The notes under the pieces are model-generated. The model was given only the letters and a program-made list of their open reading frames with translations. It ran no database searches and was not told the origin of the DNA. Shown here in pieces: positions 40,443 to 49,821 of a stretch of DNA of 64,000 bases (positions are counted from its first letter, which is position 1; each line of letters opens with the position of its first letter). Source of the stretch: Mucilaginibacter sabulilitoris (lineage in GTDB: Bacteria; Bacteroidota; Bacteroidia; Sphingobacteriales; Sphingobacteriaceae); contig NZ_CP139558.1 of NCBI RefSeq assembly GCF_034262375.1, positions 6,820,001 through 6,884,000 on the forward strand, read 5' to 3'. The position numbers and the translations under genes are program-made.

Positions 40443-42998
40443 ATGTTGGATACCAGGAGAAATTTCATTAAAAAAGCAGCCCTGCTAACAGGTGCAGCCG
40501 GGATTGTTAATATTTTGCCAGAGTCAATACAAAAAGCGATGGCCATTAATCCGGCTCCGGGTAGTACCTTTCTTGACGCCGAACATATTGTTATACTGAT
40601 GCAGGAAAACCGCTCTTTTGACCATACCTATGGCACCCTGAAAGGGGTACGGGGCTTTAATGATCCAAGAGCGATAGATCTGCCAAATAAAAATAAGGTA
40701 TGGCTACAATCAAACGATAAAGGCGAAACTTATGCGCCTTTCCGTCTGGATATTAAAGGCACCAAAGCTACCTGGATGTCATCATTACCGCATTCCTGGG
40801 CCAACCAGGTAAATGCCCGTAACGATGGTAAATACGACCAATGGCTTAATGTAAAACACTCCGGTAACAAAGAGTATGCGCACATGCCGCTTACTATGGG
40901 TCATTATAACCGTGAAGATATTCCTTTTTATTATGCCCTTGCCGATGCCTTTACTGTATGCGATCAGAATTTCTGTTCATCACTTACCGGCACTACACCT
41001 AACAGGTTGTTTTTCTGGAGCGGTACTATCCGCGCAGAACAGCATGAAAACTCGCAGGCCAATGTATGGAATGACGACTCGGATTTTGGTACGTTGAAAT
41101 GGACAACCTTCCCCGAACGCCTCGAAGCTGCCGGCATACCCTGGAAGGTTTATCAGAACGAAATTTCTGTTGATACAGGATTACAGGGCGAATATGATGC
41201 ATGGTTATCAAATTTTACAGATAATCCGCTGGAATTTTTTGACCAGTATCATGTTAAATTGTATGATAAGCACATCGCTCATCTTCAAAAAAGATCAACC
41301 GCACTACCTGAAGAAATAGCAGACCTTGAAAAACAGATAACAGCCCTACCGGCAGGCGATGCAAAAGCCGCTCCGCTTCAAAAACAGTTAAAGCAAAAGA
41401 AACGCGACCTGGAAAACACCAACAAGGAAATGGCCAGTCTTGATCCGGGTAAATTCGCGACACTATCGCAATTAGAAAAAAACCTGCACCAAAAAGGATT
41501 GGCTATTAACTCCAACGATCCACATTACCGTGAGCTCGAAAATCTCAAATATGATGATAACGGCACTCCGCGCGAATTACTGGTACCCAAAGGCGATGTA
41601 CTGCACCAATTCCGCGCCGATGTAAAAAGTGGACAATTACCTACCGTTTCGTGGCTTGTCGCACCTGAAAATTTCTCAGACCATCCGGGAGCGGCATGGT
41701 ACGGCGCCTGGTATGTATCTGAGGTGATGGATATCCTGACGCAGAATCCAGAGGTTTGGAAAAAAACCATTTTTATATTGGCCTACGATGAAAACGATGG
41801 CTACTTTGACCATGTGCCGCCTTTTGTAGTACCCCATTCCAAAAAACCGGGCACCGGGTTAACTTCTAAAGGTATTGATACCAGCGTTGAATTTGTAACA
41901 CTTGAACAGGAAAAAGCCCGTAACAACTTCCCCGAAGTGTATGACCGTGAAAGTTCCATCGGTTTAGGTTACCGCGTACCGCTGGTTATTGCCTCGCCAT
42001 GGAGTAAGGGTGGGTGGGTTAACTCGGAAGTGTTTGACCATACTTCAACCCTGCAGTTCCTTGAAAAATTTCTCAGTCATAAAAGCGGGAAGCAAGTTAC
42101 TGAACCCAACATAAGTACCTGGAGGCGCACCATCTGCGGCGACCTAACCAGCGTTTTCAGGCCGTACAATGGCGAGAAGATACCCAACCCTGAATTTGTA
42201 GTAAAAGACGCGTTTGTAGAAAGTATCCATAAAGCCAAATTCAAAAAGCTTCCCAGTAATTATAAATTACTAACTGCTGACGAGATTGCGCAAATTAATA
42301 AGGCTCCACATTCGTCCCCTTACATGCCGCAGCAGGAAAAAGGGATTAAACCCTCATCGGCACTACCCTACCAGCTATATGCAGATGGTAAGTTAAGCGC
42401 TGATAAAAAATCGTTTGAAATAAAATTTACTGCAGATAACAAGGTGTTTGGCTCAAACACCGCCGGGGCGCCATTTAATGTTTACGCACCGGGTAAATAC
42501 GCCAGCTTTAATGATCTACAGCAGATGGAGCCTTTACGCACATGGGCTTATGCCCTTACCGCAGGCGATAGCCTTACGGATAACTGGCCGATACAGGAGT
42601 TTGAAAATGGTGAGTACCATCTACGCGTATATGGCCCCAATGGTTTTTTCCGTGAATATAAAGGTGATGCAGCCGATCCGCTGATTGATGTGGCCTGCGA
42701 ATATGAACATAATTCCGCCAATAAACTCACCGGTAACATCGCCTTAAAACTGGTTAATGGCGACAACAAAGCGCACACCATCGAAATAATTGATCACGCT
42801 TATAAAGCCAACAACCATCAAAAGGCAGTAAGTGCCAAGGCGCAAAGTTCCCTGGTACTTAACCTGGCTAAAAGCCATGGTTGGTACGATTTCAGCATAA
42901 AGATGACCGGCAGCCAAACGTTCGAAAAACGCTACGCCGGCCGCGTAGAAACCGGACAGCATAGCTTCACTGATCCACTGATGGGGAGAGTGGTCTAA
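40443..42998 (+). CDS. Phosphocholine-specific phospholipase C
   Basis: An 851-residue Tat-exported enzyme (MLDTRRNFIKKAALLTGAAG). HIVILMQENRSFDHTYGTLKGVRGFNDP at about 50-77 and MTLGHYNREDIPFY-like, LTGTTPNRLFFWSG and AYDENDGYFDHVPPF match PC-PLC (acid-phosphatase-like PlcH/PlcN family, TIGR03396). Two C-terminal DUF756-type domains follow (about 650-850). A charged helical insertion lies at about 275-345 (EEIADLEKQITALP, KQLKQKKRDLENTN). It releases phosphocholine or similar head groups from phospholipids or sphingomyelin-like lipids. It is 95 bp after the FAD gene. Confidence 0.92.
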   Translation: MLDTRRNFIKKAALLTGAAGIVNILPESIQKAMAINPAPGSTFLDAEHIVILMQENRSFDHTYGTLKGVRGFNDPRAIDLPNKNKVWLQSNDKGETYAPFRLDIKGTKATWMSSLPHSWANQVNARNDGKYDQWLNVKHSGNKEYAHMPLTMGHYNREDIPFYYALADAFTVCDQNFCSSLTGTTPNRLFFWSGTIRAEQHENSQANVWNDDSDFGTLKWTTFPERLEAAGIPWKVYQNEISVDTGLQGEYDAWLSNFTDNPLEFFDQYHVKLYDKHIAHLQKRSTALPEEIADLEKQITALPAGDAKAAPLQKQLKQKKRDLENTNKEMASLDPGKFATLSQLEKNLHQKGLAINSNDPHYRELENLKYDDNGTPRELLVPKGDVLHQFRADVKSGQLPTVSWLVAPENFSDHPGAAWYGAWYVSEVMDILTQNPEVWKKTIFILAYDENDGYFDHVPPFVVPHSKKPGTGLTSKGIDTSVEFVTLEQEKARNNFPEVYDRESSIGLGYRVPLVIASPWSKGGWVNSEVFDHTSTLQFLEKFLSHKSGKQVTEPNISTWRRTICGDLTSVFRPYNGEKIPNPEFVVKDAFVESIHKAKFKKLPSNYKLLTADEIAQINKAPHSSPYMPQQEKGIKPSSALPYQLYADGKLSADKKSFEIKFTADNKVFGSNTAGAPFNVYAPGKYASFNDLQQMEPLRTWAYALTAGDSLTDNWPIQEFENGEYHLRVYGPNGFFREYKGDAADPLIDVACEYEHNSANKLTGNIALKLVNGDNKAHTIEIIDHAYKANNHQKAVSAKAQSSLVLNLAKSHGWYDFSIKMTGSQTFEKRYAGRVETGQHSFTDPLMGRVV

Positions 42999-43018
42999 AT
43001 CTGATCTGATTGGTGTAT

Positions 43019-43055
43019 AAAAACAAAGTGGGTATGCATGCCCGTTTTGTCTTTA
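43019..43055 (+). terminator. Hairpin terminator between convergent phospholipase C and phosphatase genes
   Basis: An imperfect stem of about 17 bp (43020-43036 with 43037-43054, with a few wobbles) centred on ATGCAT, with a T-rich right arm (GTTTTGTCTTT). It lies 21 bp after the phospholipase stop and may work on both strands. Confidence 0.55.
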
Positions 43056-43063
43056 TATAAATG

Positions 43064-43084
43064 TGTCATTCGTTCGGAATGACA
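43064..43084. repeat. Short TGTCATTC hairpin
   Basis: TGTCATTC, a GTTCG loop and GAATGACA form a perfect 8-bp stem. It is related to the TGTCATTCTGAG repeat family seen at 28400 and 49822. Confidence 0.55.
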
Positions 43085-43094
43085 AGCTTTAGCA

Positions 43095-44345
43095 CTACTT
43101 TTTATCTCCCAAAATAACCCATCGGTTCACGGTATTAAACTGTCCTTCAATACAAACTTTGTAAAATTTAGATGGGATGCTTTTTACATCCAGCAAAACG
43201 TGTTCATTACCTGTGGGTACTTCAGCCAGTAATTTATAATCATCGGGTTTACCTTCCTTAAAATTATTGGCAGCAGCTACCCATATTTTTACTTTACCGT
43301 TGGCATCCAAAGCTTTCCAGCTTACATCCAGTGCGCCCTGTACAAAATTAGCCTGCGGTTCAGCAACGGATACAGCGCCTATCAACGATATTCCATCCAT
43401 TTCACGTCTTTGGGCTGCGGGTACTTTTACATTTAAAAAGTTATTGATCGATGGCGTAATATCCACAATACCAGGATAGTAATATTTCGCGTAGTTATTT
43501 AACGGTTTATAACTGGTAACCATCCAGGTAGAACGCTGACGGGTGCTTTGACCTCCATGGTCTTTACCATTTTGCTCACCACGACCATGATCTGTGGTAA
43601 CGAATATGAGCCAGTCTTCCTTAAAATTTTTCTCACGGTATTGAATAGCCTGCCAGATGCGGCCAACCTGGGCGTCCATTTTTTCGATGGCGTCATAATA
43701 TTGCGGACTATCGCCAAATGCATGTCCCATATCATCCGTATACTCCAGGTAAACCCATGACAAATCAGGCGCTTTATCTTTAATACAAGCTGCTGCGGAT
43801 GAAGCCACCTGCTCATCTATCCGGTGCATATAATCTCCGGCCTTATCATGCGGAAATTTTACGGTGTCTAATTCATATCCATCATAAGCATAATCCGGGT
43901 GGATATTACCGGCCTGCGGCAGCTTATCTCCAATAAGTTTGGTACGATTATCAGTCCAGCTCGAAAAAACAGCGGTTTTTCTGTCAGGATAAGCATTCTT
44001 AAACATCCGGAAAATGTTCCAGTAATTATAATTGGGAGCTTTAATATCGTTACCCCAAACATTGTGTTTGTTTACCCAGGTTGCAGTAAGTAAGCTATTA
44101 TAGCCATTGGCCGATATGGTTGGCGTTTGAGAATATCCGCCCTTTTCGCCGCCAACATGCGCGCGCAAATAAGTTCCCTGCTTTGCAATCAGTTTTAAGT
44201 TGGGGGTATTCAATTTTTCAATTACATCGGCAGGGATGCCATCAGCAATAATAAAAATGGCTTTTTTTATACGTGTTTGCGCATTTACGCTAAAAGTTGC
44301 CGCTGACAGCAATACAATTACGGTTAGTTTTATTGGGTTTCTCAT
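43095..44345 (-). CDS. Alkaline-phosphatase-superfamily enzyme (NPP-like)
   Basis: A 416-residue exported enzyme (signal peptide 1-22). Metal-binding motifs are FIIADGIP (Asp35), TDDMGHAFGD, TTDHGRGEQ and KDHGG. The nucleophile region is QTPTISANGYNSLLTAT, with Thr in the place of NPP enzymes. The last 85 residues form a small beta-rich domain (WKALDANGKVKIWVAAANNF, VLLDVKSIPSKFYKVCIEG). It probably acts on phosphodiesters or phosphonate esters made by the neighbouring phospholipase C. A TTTAGTA string lies 25 bp before the start. Confidence 0.85.
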   Translation of the reverse strand: MRNPIKLTVIVLLSAATFSVNAQTRIKKAIFIIADGIPADVIEKLNTPNLKLIAKQGTYLRAHVGGEKGGYSQTPTISANGYNSLLTATWVNKHNVWGNDIKAPNYNYWNIFRMFKNAYPDRKTAVFSSWTDNRTKLIGDKLPQAGNIHPDYAYDGYELDTVKFPHDKAGDYMHRIDEQVASSAAACIKDKAPDLSWVYLEYTDDMGHAFGDSPQYYDAIEKMDAQVGRIWQAIQYREKNFKEDWLIFVTTDHGRGEQNGKDHGGQSTRQRSTWMVTSYKPLNNYAKYYYPGIVDITPSINNFLNVKVPAAQRREMDGISLIGAVSVAEPQANFVQGALDVSWKALDANGKVKIWVAAANNFKEGKPDDYKLLAEVPTGNEHVLLDVKSIPSKFYKVCIEGQFNTVNRWVILGDKK

Positions 44346-44429
44346 TATTAATAATACAAGTTGTACAAGGTACTAAACTACCGTGTTTTAAAAATTACGG
44401 CGTTAATAAATTGTTATGTTTTTGCCTTA

Positions 44430-44526
44430 GATGGCCCACTCCAAAGGAGGCGATGTTTAAAAATCACAAACAAAAATCCCCTCTTTTGGCGAAGATTACT
44501 ACATGAGGGCTTCGCCGTTTAGGTGA
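44430..44526. repeat. CTCCTTTGGAG / GGTGAGGC-type dispersed repeat copy
   Basis: Contains ACTCCAAAGGAG (44438-44449), CCCCTCTTTTGGCGAAG (44478-44494) and TTTAGGTGAGGCT (44518-44530). These parts match the repeat after trxA (47647-47732). No ORF is supported in the 233-bp gap. Confidence 0.45.
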
Positions 44527-44578
44527 GGCTCTTAAATCTGTTTATATTTGCTTCCGCTTACCCAGGCTTATTTTACAT

Positions 44579-46267
44579 ATGGATCAACCGGACACTGCTG
44601 CTAATCAAACAAAATGGCTTTACCTGTTTATTGGTATGGCAATTATAATAAACTTTAGCAGTTTGTTTATCACCATTATCGGACCCGACGGCAACCTATA
44701 TGCCGTTATTGCCAAAAACATGGTTCAGCGTAATAACTATGCAGATCTGTTTGCCTGGAGGAGCGACTGGCTTGATAAACCTCACTTTCCGTTTTGGGTT
44801 ACGGCCTTGTTTTTTAAATGTTTCGGCTTTACCACCTGGGCCTATAAATTGCCGGGTGTTTTATTTATGATGATGGGCGCTGTTTATACCTATCATTTTG
44901 CTAAGCATCTATACAATAAGCAAATAGCCGTGTGGGCTGTACTGATATTACTTACGGCCCAGCATTTTGTATTGTCAAGCAATGATGTACGTGCCGAGCC
45001 GTATTTAACCGGGCTCATTATCGCCGCGGTATATCACTTTTATAAAGCACATACCCGGAATAATTTCTGGCAATTGCTGCTGGCCAGCCTGTTTACTGCC
45101 TGCGCCATCATGACCAAAGGCATGTTCGCGCTTATTACCATTGGTGGGGCTGTTGTTGGCCATTTATTAATTACCCGACAATGGAAGCAGCTTTTTCACT
45201 GGCGTTGGCTGCTGGCTACCTTACTGATACTGGTATTTATTATGCCCGAAATATGGTGTTTATATAAACAATTTGATCTGCACCCTGAGAAACTGGTATT
45301 TGGCCGTCATGGTGTATCGGGTGTTAAATTCTTTTTCTGGGATAGCCAATTTGGGCGGTTCTTTAATACCGGCCCTATTAAAGGGCACGGCGATCCGTCG
45401 TTTTTTATACATACAACCTTGTGGGCCTTTTTGCCCTGGTCGCTGTTATTATTTGCTGCCATATTCTGGTTTATTAAAAAAGGCATCAAAAATGTACAGG
45501 CACAGGAGTGGTATTGTATATGCGGATCAATGCTTACCTTCCTCCTTTTTTCGGCATCAAAATTTCAGCTGCCGCATTATATTGTAATTGTATTCCCGTT
45601 TTTTGCCATTATCACAGCGCAATACCTCTACCAATTAACATCAGCAAAAAGCGTTAAGACAGTCCACAGTGCTCAAATAATAGTTGTTTCACTAATGCTG
45701 ATGGTGATAGCCGCGCTTCAATACTTCTACCAGCCCGAAACTTTAAACTGGTTCACCGGACTCATCATTTTAACCCCCTTAATCCTGTTGCTCTTTTTGC
45801 CGGCCAAAATAGCCACGGGTATGCAGCGAATTATATTTTTTACTTTATTGGCTGCGTTTTCTGTCGATCTTTATCTCAACCTCTGCTTTTATCCTTCACT
45901 ATTGCATTACCAGGCGGGCAGCGAAGCAGCCATGTGGATCAATAAAAATAATCCGCAAAAACTCCCGGTTTACATTGCCAACGGCATGTTCCATGATGAT
46001 ATGAACTTTTACCTGGATGCCCATGTCACCGAAATTAATCCGGATGGTACAGCCAGTATACCCCGGCCATTCTTAATTTATACCAATCCTGATGTAGTGC
46101 ATAATTTTGCGGTTAAAGGCTGGCAATGCCAGGTGCTTAAAACCTTTAAAAGCTATCCGGTAACGCGCCTTAAACCGACTTTTTTAAACAAAGCTACCCG
46201 CGCTAAAGAATTGGGGGAACAGCAGGTTGTACTATTAACCCCGCCGGCGTCATCAGGTAGATTATAA
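44579..46267 (+). CDS. GT39/ArnT-like membrane glycosyltransferase
   Basis: A 562-residue membrane protein with about 11-12 helices of the dolichyl-phosphate-mannose-protein mannosyltransferase (PMT)/ArnT group. The catalytic-type loop after helix 1 contains GPDGNLYAVIAKNMVQR, with the acidic residue in the expected place. WLDKPHFPFWVTALFFKCFG, DVRAEPYLTGLIIA and AIMTKGMFALI are family stretches. It transfers sugars from polyprenyl phosphate donors to lipids or proteins in the periplasm. It is a single gene with no nearby partner. Confidence 0.85.
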   Translation: MDQPDTAANQTKWLYLFIGMAIIINFSSLFITIIGPDGNLYAVIAKNMVQRNNYADLFAWRSDWLDKPHFPFWVTALFFKCFGFTTWAYKLPGVLFMMMGAVYTYHFAKHLYNKQIAVWAVLILLTAQHFVLSSNDVRAEPYLTGLIIAAVYHFYKAHTRNNFWQLLLASLFTACAIMTKGMFALITIGGAVVGHLLITRQWKQLFHWRWLLATLLILVFIMPEIWCLYKQFDLHPEKLVFGRHGVSGVKFFFWDSQFGRFFNTGPIKGHGDPSFFIHTTLWAFLPWSLLLFAAIFWFIKKGIKNVQAQEWYCICGSMLTFLLFSASKFQLPHYIVIVFPFFAIITAQYLYQLTSAKSVKTVHSAQIIVVSLMLMVIAALQYFYQPETLNWFTGLIILTPLILLLFLPAKIATGMQRIIFFTLLAAFSVDLYLNLCFYPSLLHYQAGSEAAMWINKNNPQKLPVYIANGMFHDDMNFYLDAHVTEINPDGTASIPRPFLIYTNPDVVHNFAVKGWQCQVLKTFKSYPVTRLKPTFLNKATRAKELGEQQVVLLTPPASSGRL

Positions 46268-46333
46268 AACATGCTTTAATTGTGGGGTGCTGAAACAAGT
46301 TCAGGATGACAGTTTTTAAAATTCGATCCTCTC

Positions 46334-47224
46334 TCAATGCAGCACCTTTCGTCGTTCTCTTTTTACCGGAGTTAGATAATTATTGTCGGCCAGCCAGTCG
46401 GCCATACGCTGAGGCCAGGTATTGATTGATTTCAATTTGGAACGGTTACCCATATTAAAGCCATGATTACCCTGCGCATATAAGTGCATTTCTACAGGTA
46501 TTTTGGCCTCACGATATCTTTCCAGCAATTTCACAACCGATAATGAACAGCAAGGATCATCATTCGCGGCCAGTAAAAATATAGGTGGTGCGTCGGCAGG
46601 CAATACATCAGGAATGTAAAGGGGACCAGGATAGATCTGTATCAGGAAGTTCGGACGGGCGTTCAACCTGTCTACCGGGTCGGGTGCATTCTGATCACCC
46701 CTCTCCGGGCCATAGGCTACCATATCAACCACTTCACCTCCTGCCGAAAAGCCCATCATGCCTATGCGATTAGTATCCAGCCCATATTCGGTGGCTTTAC
46801 TACGCACCAGCCGCATAGCACGGTAACCATCCTGTTTAGCATGAACATCAATTTTATAAGGCGATAACGTATCACGCCCTAATCGATATTTCAATACAAA
46901 AACGGTTACGCCCAAATCACTTAAATACTTAGCCGGCTCAATCCCTTCGGCAGTGAAAACCAGCAGACGGTGCCCACCGCCTGGGCATACCACTATTGCC
47001 GCGCCGTTGGCCTTACCGGCAGGCGGCGTAAATACTGTAAGCGAAGGATTATGGATGTTTTTAACCCAGTAATCTTTGGCCTGTTCAGGCTCATTGCGGC
47101 GGCTCTCAAAGCCAGGCGCGCCATTTGGCCAAAGCGGTATCACAACAGGCATATCCTGCGCCACTACAGCAGTGGGTAAACACAACAACAGTAGGTACAG
47201 ATAGCTCTTTAGGTGGTTTATCAT
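46334..47224 (-). CDS. Exported alpha/beta-hydrolase (acetyl-esterase-like)
   Basis: A 296-residue protein with a signal peptide (1-22, TAVVAQ). VIPLWPNGAPG at 28-38, VVCPGGGHRLLV (oxyanion hole, 78-89), GFSAGGE with Ser160, NDD (Asp222/223) and NHGF with His254 complete the triad. This order is typical of BD-FAE-like carbohydrate acetyl esterases of Bacteroidota. The substrate is probably an acetylated sugar or glycan, but no other glycan genes are close. Confidence 0.85.
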   Translation of the reverse strand: MINHLKSYLYLLLLCLPTAVVAQDMPVVIPLWPNGAPGFESRRNEPEQAKDYWVKNIHNPSLTVFTPPAGKANGAAIVVCPGGGHRLLVFTAEGIEPAKYLSDLGVTVFVLKYRLGRDTLSPYKIDVHAKQDGYRAMRLVRSKATEYGLDTNRIGMMGFSAGGEVVDMVAYGPERGDQNAPDPVDRLNARPNFLIQIYPGPLYIPDVLPADAPPIFLLAANDDPCCSLSVVKLLERYREAKIPVEMHLYAQGNHGFNMGNRSKLKSINTWPQRMADWLADNNYLTPVKRERRKVLH

Positions 47225-47346
47225 GTAATATGGGTTGATAAAATGACGGCGTAATTACCTTAAACTATTATGGATTTGGTATGTTTAATTATTGTTTCAG
47301 GCACGAATACCTGCCACAATATCTACAACTAAAATAGCGAAATCAC

Positions 47347-47643
47347 ATGGCAAATTTCCAGGAAATTATAGCATCAGAAACACCTGTACTGGTTGACTTT
47401 TCGGCCGAGTGGTGCGGCCCTTGTAAAATGATGCCACCCATACTTCAGGATGTAAAACACGCACTCGGGGATAAGGTAAAGATCCTTAAAATAGACATTG
47501 ATAAAAACCCTTCGGCAGCCAGCGCATATCGCATACAAAGTGTACCAACGCTCATGATCTTTCAAAAAGGGCAAACCAAATGGAGACAAAGCGGTGTGGT
47601 GCAAGCCAGGCAATTACAGCAGGCAGTTGAGCAGTTTATATAA
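47347..47643 (+). CDS. trxA: Thioredoxin
   Basis: A 98-residue cytoplasmic thioredoxin. The redox motif WCGPCK (Trp22, Cys23, Cys26), VDFSAEWCGPCK, the buried Asp in LVDF and the cis-proline in SVPTLM are present. It is slightly shorter than E. coli Trx. It is a monocistronic gene, followed by a dispersed inverted repeat that may act as a terminator. Confidence 0.92.
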   Translation: MANFQEIIASETPVLVDFSAEWCGPCKMMPPILQDVKHALGDKVKILKIDIDKNPSAASAYRIQSVPTLMIFQKGQTKWRQSGVVQARQLQQAVEQFI

Positions 47644-47646
47644 TCG

Positions 47647-47732
47647 GCCTCACCCCGGCCCTCTCCAAAGAAGAGGGAGCTAAAAACAACATGCATGGTA
47701 AGTACTCTCCTTTGGAGAGGATTAGGTGAGGC
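47647..47732. repeat. GCCTCACC...CTCTCCAAAG inverted repeat after trxA
   Basis: GCCTCACC (47647-47654) pairs with GGTGAGGC (47725-47732), and CTCTCCAAAG (47661-47670) pairs with CTTTGGAGAG (47710-47719). The element begins 4 bp after the trxA stop. Parts recur at 44430-44530 and perhaps in the FAD gene start (39197). Confidence 0.75.
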
Positions 47733-47781
47733 ATATACTATGTTTGTAACTTTAACGTATTAATAATTAAAGCAATATACT

Positions 47782-48435
47782 ATGGCAACCATCGAAAGTA
47801 TCCAGAACGCATACGTTGATTATGTATTAACCGAAGGCGTACAACCTAAATCGGTTTACATTTTTGCCAAACAAAACGAAATGACCGAGGCTGAATTTTA
47901 CCAGTTCTTTGGTTCGTTTGAGGCGGTTGAACAAAATATCTGGGCCGATTTTGCAAGGAAAACCCTGACCGAGATCCGTTCACAGGAGGTTTGGGTTCAA
48001 TACTCTGCCCGCGAAAAGGCGCTGTCATTTTTTTACGGCTTTTTTGAGTTATTAAAAGGCAGCCGTAGCTTTGCCATATACACCATTAATAAACAGCCAA
48101 AAGGCTTTACTACCCCACGTGTTTTTGAGCAACTGAAAGACATTTATGAAAACTTTGCCGATGAGATACTAAAAGAAGGTATTGAATCTGCAGAGCTTAG
48201 CGACCGCAAATTTTTCAGTAAGCGATACAAAGATGCCCTTTGGGTGCAGTTTGTATTTGTACTTAACTTTTGGGTAAATGATAATTCGGCCGGATTTGAA
48301 AAAACCGACGAAGCCATTGAAAAAGGCGTTAACGTAACGTTCGATCTGTTTCAGCGCTCCCCCATTGATAATCTGTTTGAGTATGGAAAGTTCCTGGTTA
48401 AAAATGGCGGCATAAAAGATAAGATGGGATTTTAA
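47782..48435 (+). CDS. TetR-like regulator
   Basis: A 217-residue all-helical protein. The first 55 residues form a TetR-type DNA-binding region in which the turn is partly degenerate (PKSVYIFAKQNEMTEAEFYQFF, then SFEAVEQNIW), and the rest is a helical ligand-binding domain. It is 4 bp before the ABC1 kinase gene. The pair is likely an operon, with the regulator controlling it. Confidence 0.7.
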   Translation: MATIESIQNAYVDYVLTEGVQPKSVYIFAKQNEMTEAEFYQFFGSFEAVEQNIWADFARKTLTEIRSQEVWVQYSAREKALSFFYGFFELLKGSRSFAIYTINKQPKGFTTPRVFEQLKDIYENFADEILKEGIESAELSDRKFFSKRYKDALWVQFVFVLNFWVNDNSAGFEKTDEAIEKGVNVTFDLFQRSPIDNLFEYGKFLVKNGGIKDKMGF

Positions 48436-48439
48436 TATT

Positions 48440-49798
48440 ATGACAGATAGCAAAAAAATCACTCCCGATGGGGATGGTTTAGAGAGAACACCCGAACAAA
48501 ATAGTATTCCTACCACCAAAGTTCAGCGTTCGGCAAAATTCATTACAACCGGCGTTAAAATCGGCGGCAATTATATTAAGCATTACTCTAAAAAACTCTT
48601 CAATCCGGGCTTAGACCGGTCAGAACTGAATGAGGATAATGCGGCAGACATTTACCAGTCATTAAGCGAACTAAAAGGCAGCGCCCTCAAAGTAGCGCAA
48701 ATGCTTAGTATGGATAAAAACCTGCTGCCGCAGGCTTACGTCGATAAATTCACCCAGTCGCAATACAACGCGCCGCCGCTTTCCGGGCCACTTATTGTAC
48801 AAACATTTAAAAAATACTTTGGCAAAAATCCCGATCAGATATTCGATAAATTCAATATCCGCTCTACCAATGCCGCATCCATAGGCCAGGTGCACCAAGC
48901 CGAACTAAAAGGTAAAAAGCTGGCCATCAAAATACAATATCCTGGTGTGGGCGATTCCATATCATCGGACCTTAAGCTGATAAAACCTTTCGCATTTCGC
49001 ATGCTGGGAATGAGCGAAAAGGAACTGGACATTTATATGCGCGAGGTTGAAGAGCGCCTGCTGGAAGAAACAGATTATGAGCTGGAAGTTCGCCGGTCTA
49101 TTGAATTTTCCAATGCCTGCGCCAATTTAAACAATGTAGTTTTCCCTGAATATTATCCGGAACTATCCAGCAAACGCATCATAACAATGGACTGGCTCGA
49201 GGGAAAGCACCTGCGTGAGTTTCTGGCTACCAATCCATCGCAGGAGTTGCGCAACCAGATTGGGCAAGCCCTTTGGGATTTTTACAATTTTCAGCAGCAT
49301 GAGTTGCGCGCCGTACATGCCGACCCGCATCCTGGTAATTTTATGATTACTCCCGATGGTAAACTTGGTGTGATAGATTTTGGCTGTATTAAAGAAATGC
49401 CCGAAGATTTTTATTATCCCTTCTTCTCGCTCACCTCGACTAATCTACTGGATAATAAACAAGAAACGATCAAAGCTTTCCACCAACTGGATATGATCCA
49501 CAAGGATGATACCCCATCACAGGTTGAATTTTATTATACCCAGTATAAAGAGATGATTGAGCTGTTTGCCATGCCTTACATTAATAATCATTTTGATTTT
49601 AGCGAGACGGCCTTTTTTGACCAGCTTTACAAATTTGGCGAGCGACTATCAAAAATGCCCGAGTTTAAACAAGCCCGTGGCGTAAAACATTTTATATACG
49701 TAAACCGCACCAACTTTGGCCTGTACAATATACTACACGAACTAAAGGCCGATGTAAAAACGGATACCTTTAAGCCCCATGTGGTGTTGGAGTATTAA
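48440..49798 (+). CDS. ABC1/AarF (UbiB-type) atypical kinase
   Basis: A 452-residue kinase-like protein of the UbiB/COQ8 family. KGSALKVAQMLSMD (about 75-88) is the KxGQ-like motif, NAASIGQVHQA is the Ala-rich loop replacing the glycine loop, and KLAIKIQYPGV holds the catalytic lysine. VHADPHPGNFM and VIDFGCIKEM hold the catalytic Asp and DFG-like motif. It lacks the C-terminal membrane helix pair of UbiB. Family members support quinone biosynthesis; this organism probably uses menaquinone, so the role is open. Confidence 0.88.
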   Translation: MTDSKKITPDGDGLERTPEQNSIPTTKVQRSAKFITTGVKIGGNYIKHYSKKLFNPGLDRSELNEDNAADIYQSLSELKGSALKVAQMLSMDKNLLPQAYVDKFTQSQYNAPPLSGPLIVQTFKKYFGKNPDQIFDKFNIRSTNAASIGQVHQAELKGKKLAIKIQYPGVGDSISSDLKLIKPFAFRMLGMSEKELDIYMREVEERLLEETDYELEVRRSIEFSNACANLNNVVFPEYYPELSSKRIITMDWLEGKHLREFLATNPSQELRNQIGQALWDFYNFQQHELRAVHADPHPGNFMITPDGKLGVIDFGCIKEMPEDFYYPFFSLTSTNLLDNKQETIKAFHQLDMIHKDDTPSQVEFYYTQYKEMIELFAMPYINNHFDFSETAFFDQLYKFGERLSKMPEFKQARGVKHFIYVNRTNFGLYNILHELKADVKTDTFKPHVVLEY

Positions 49799-49821
49799 AT
49801 TACGTTCACAAGCCCCTTTTT

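Noticed and set aside
43499..43816. ORF in another frame within the phosphatase gene
   Set aside because: Same-strand shifted frame over conserved motifs of the real protein.
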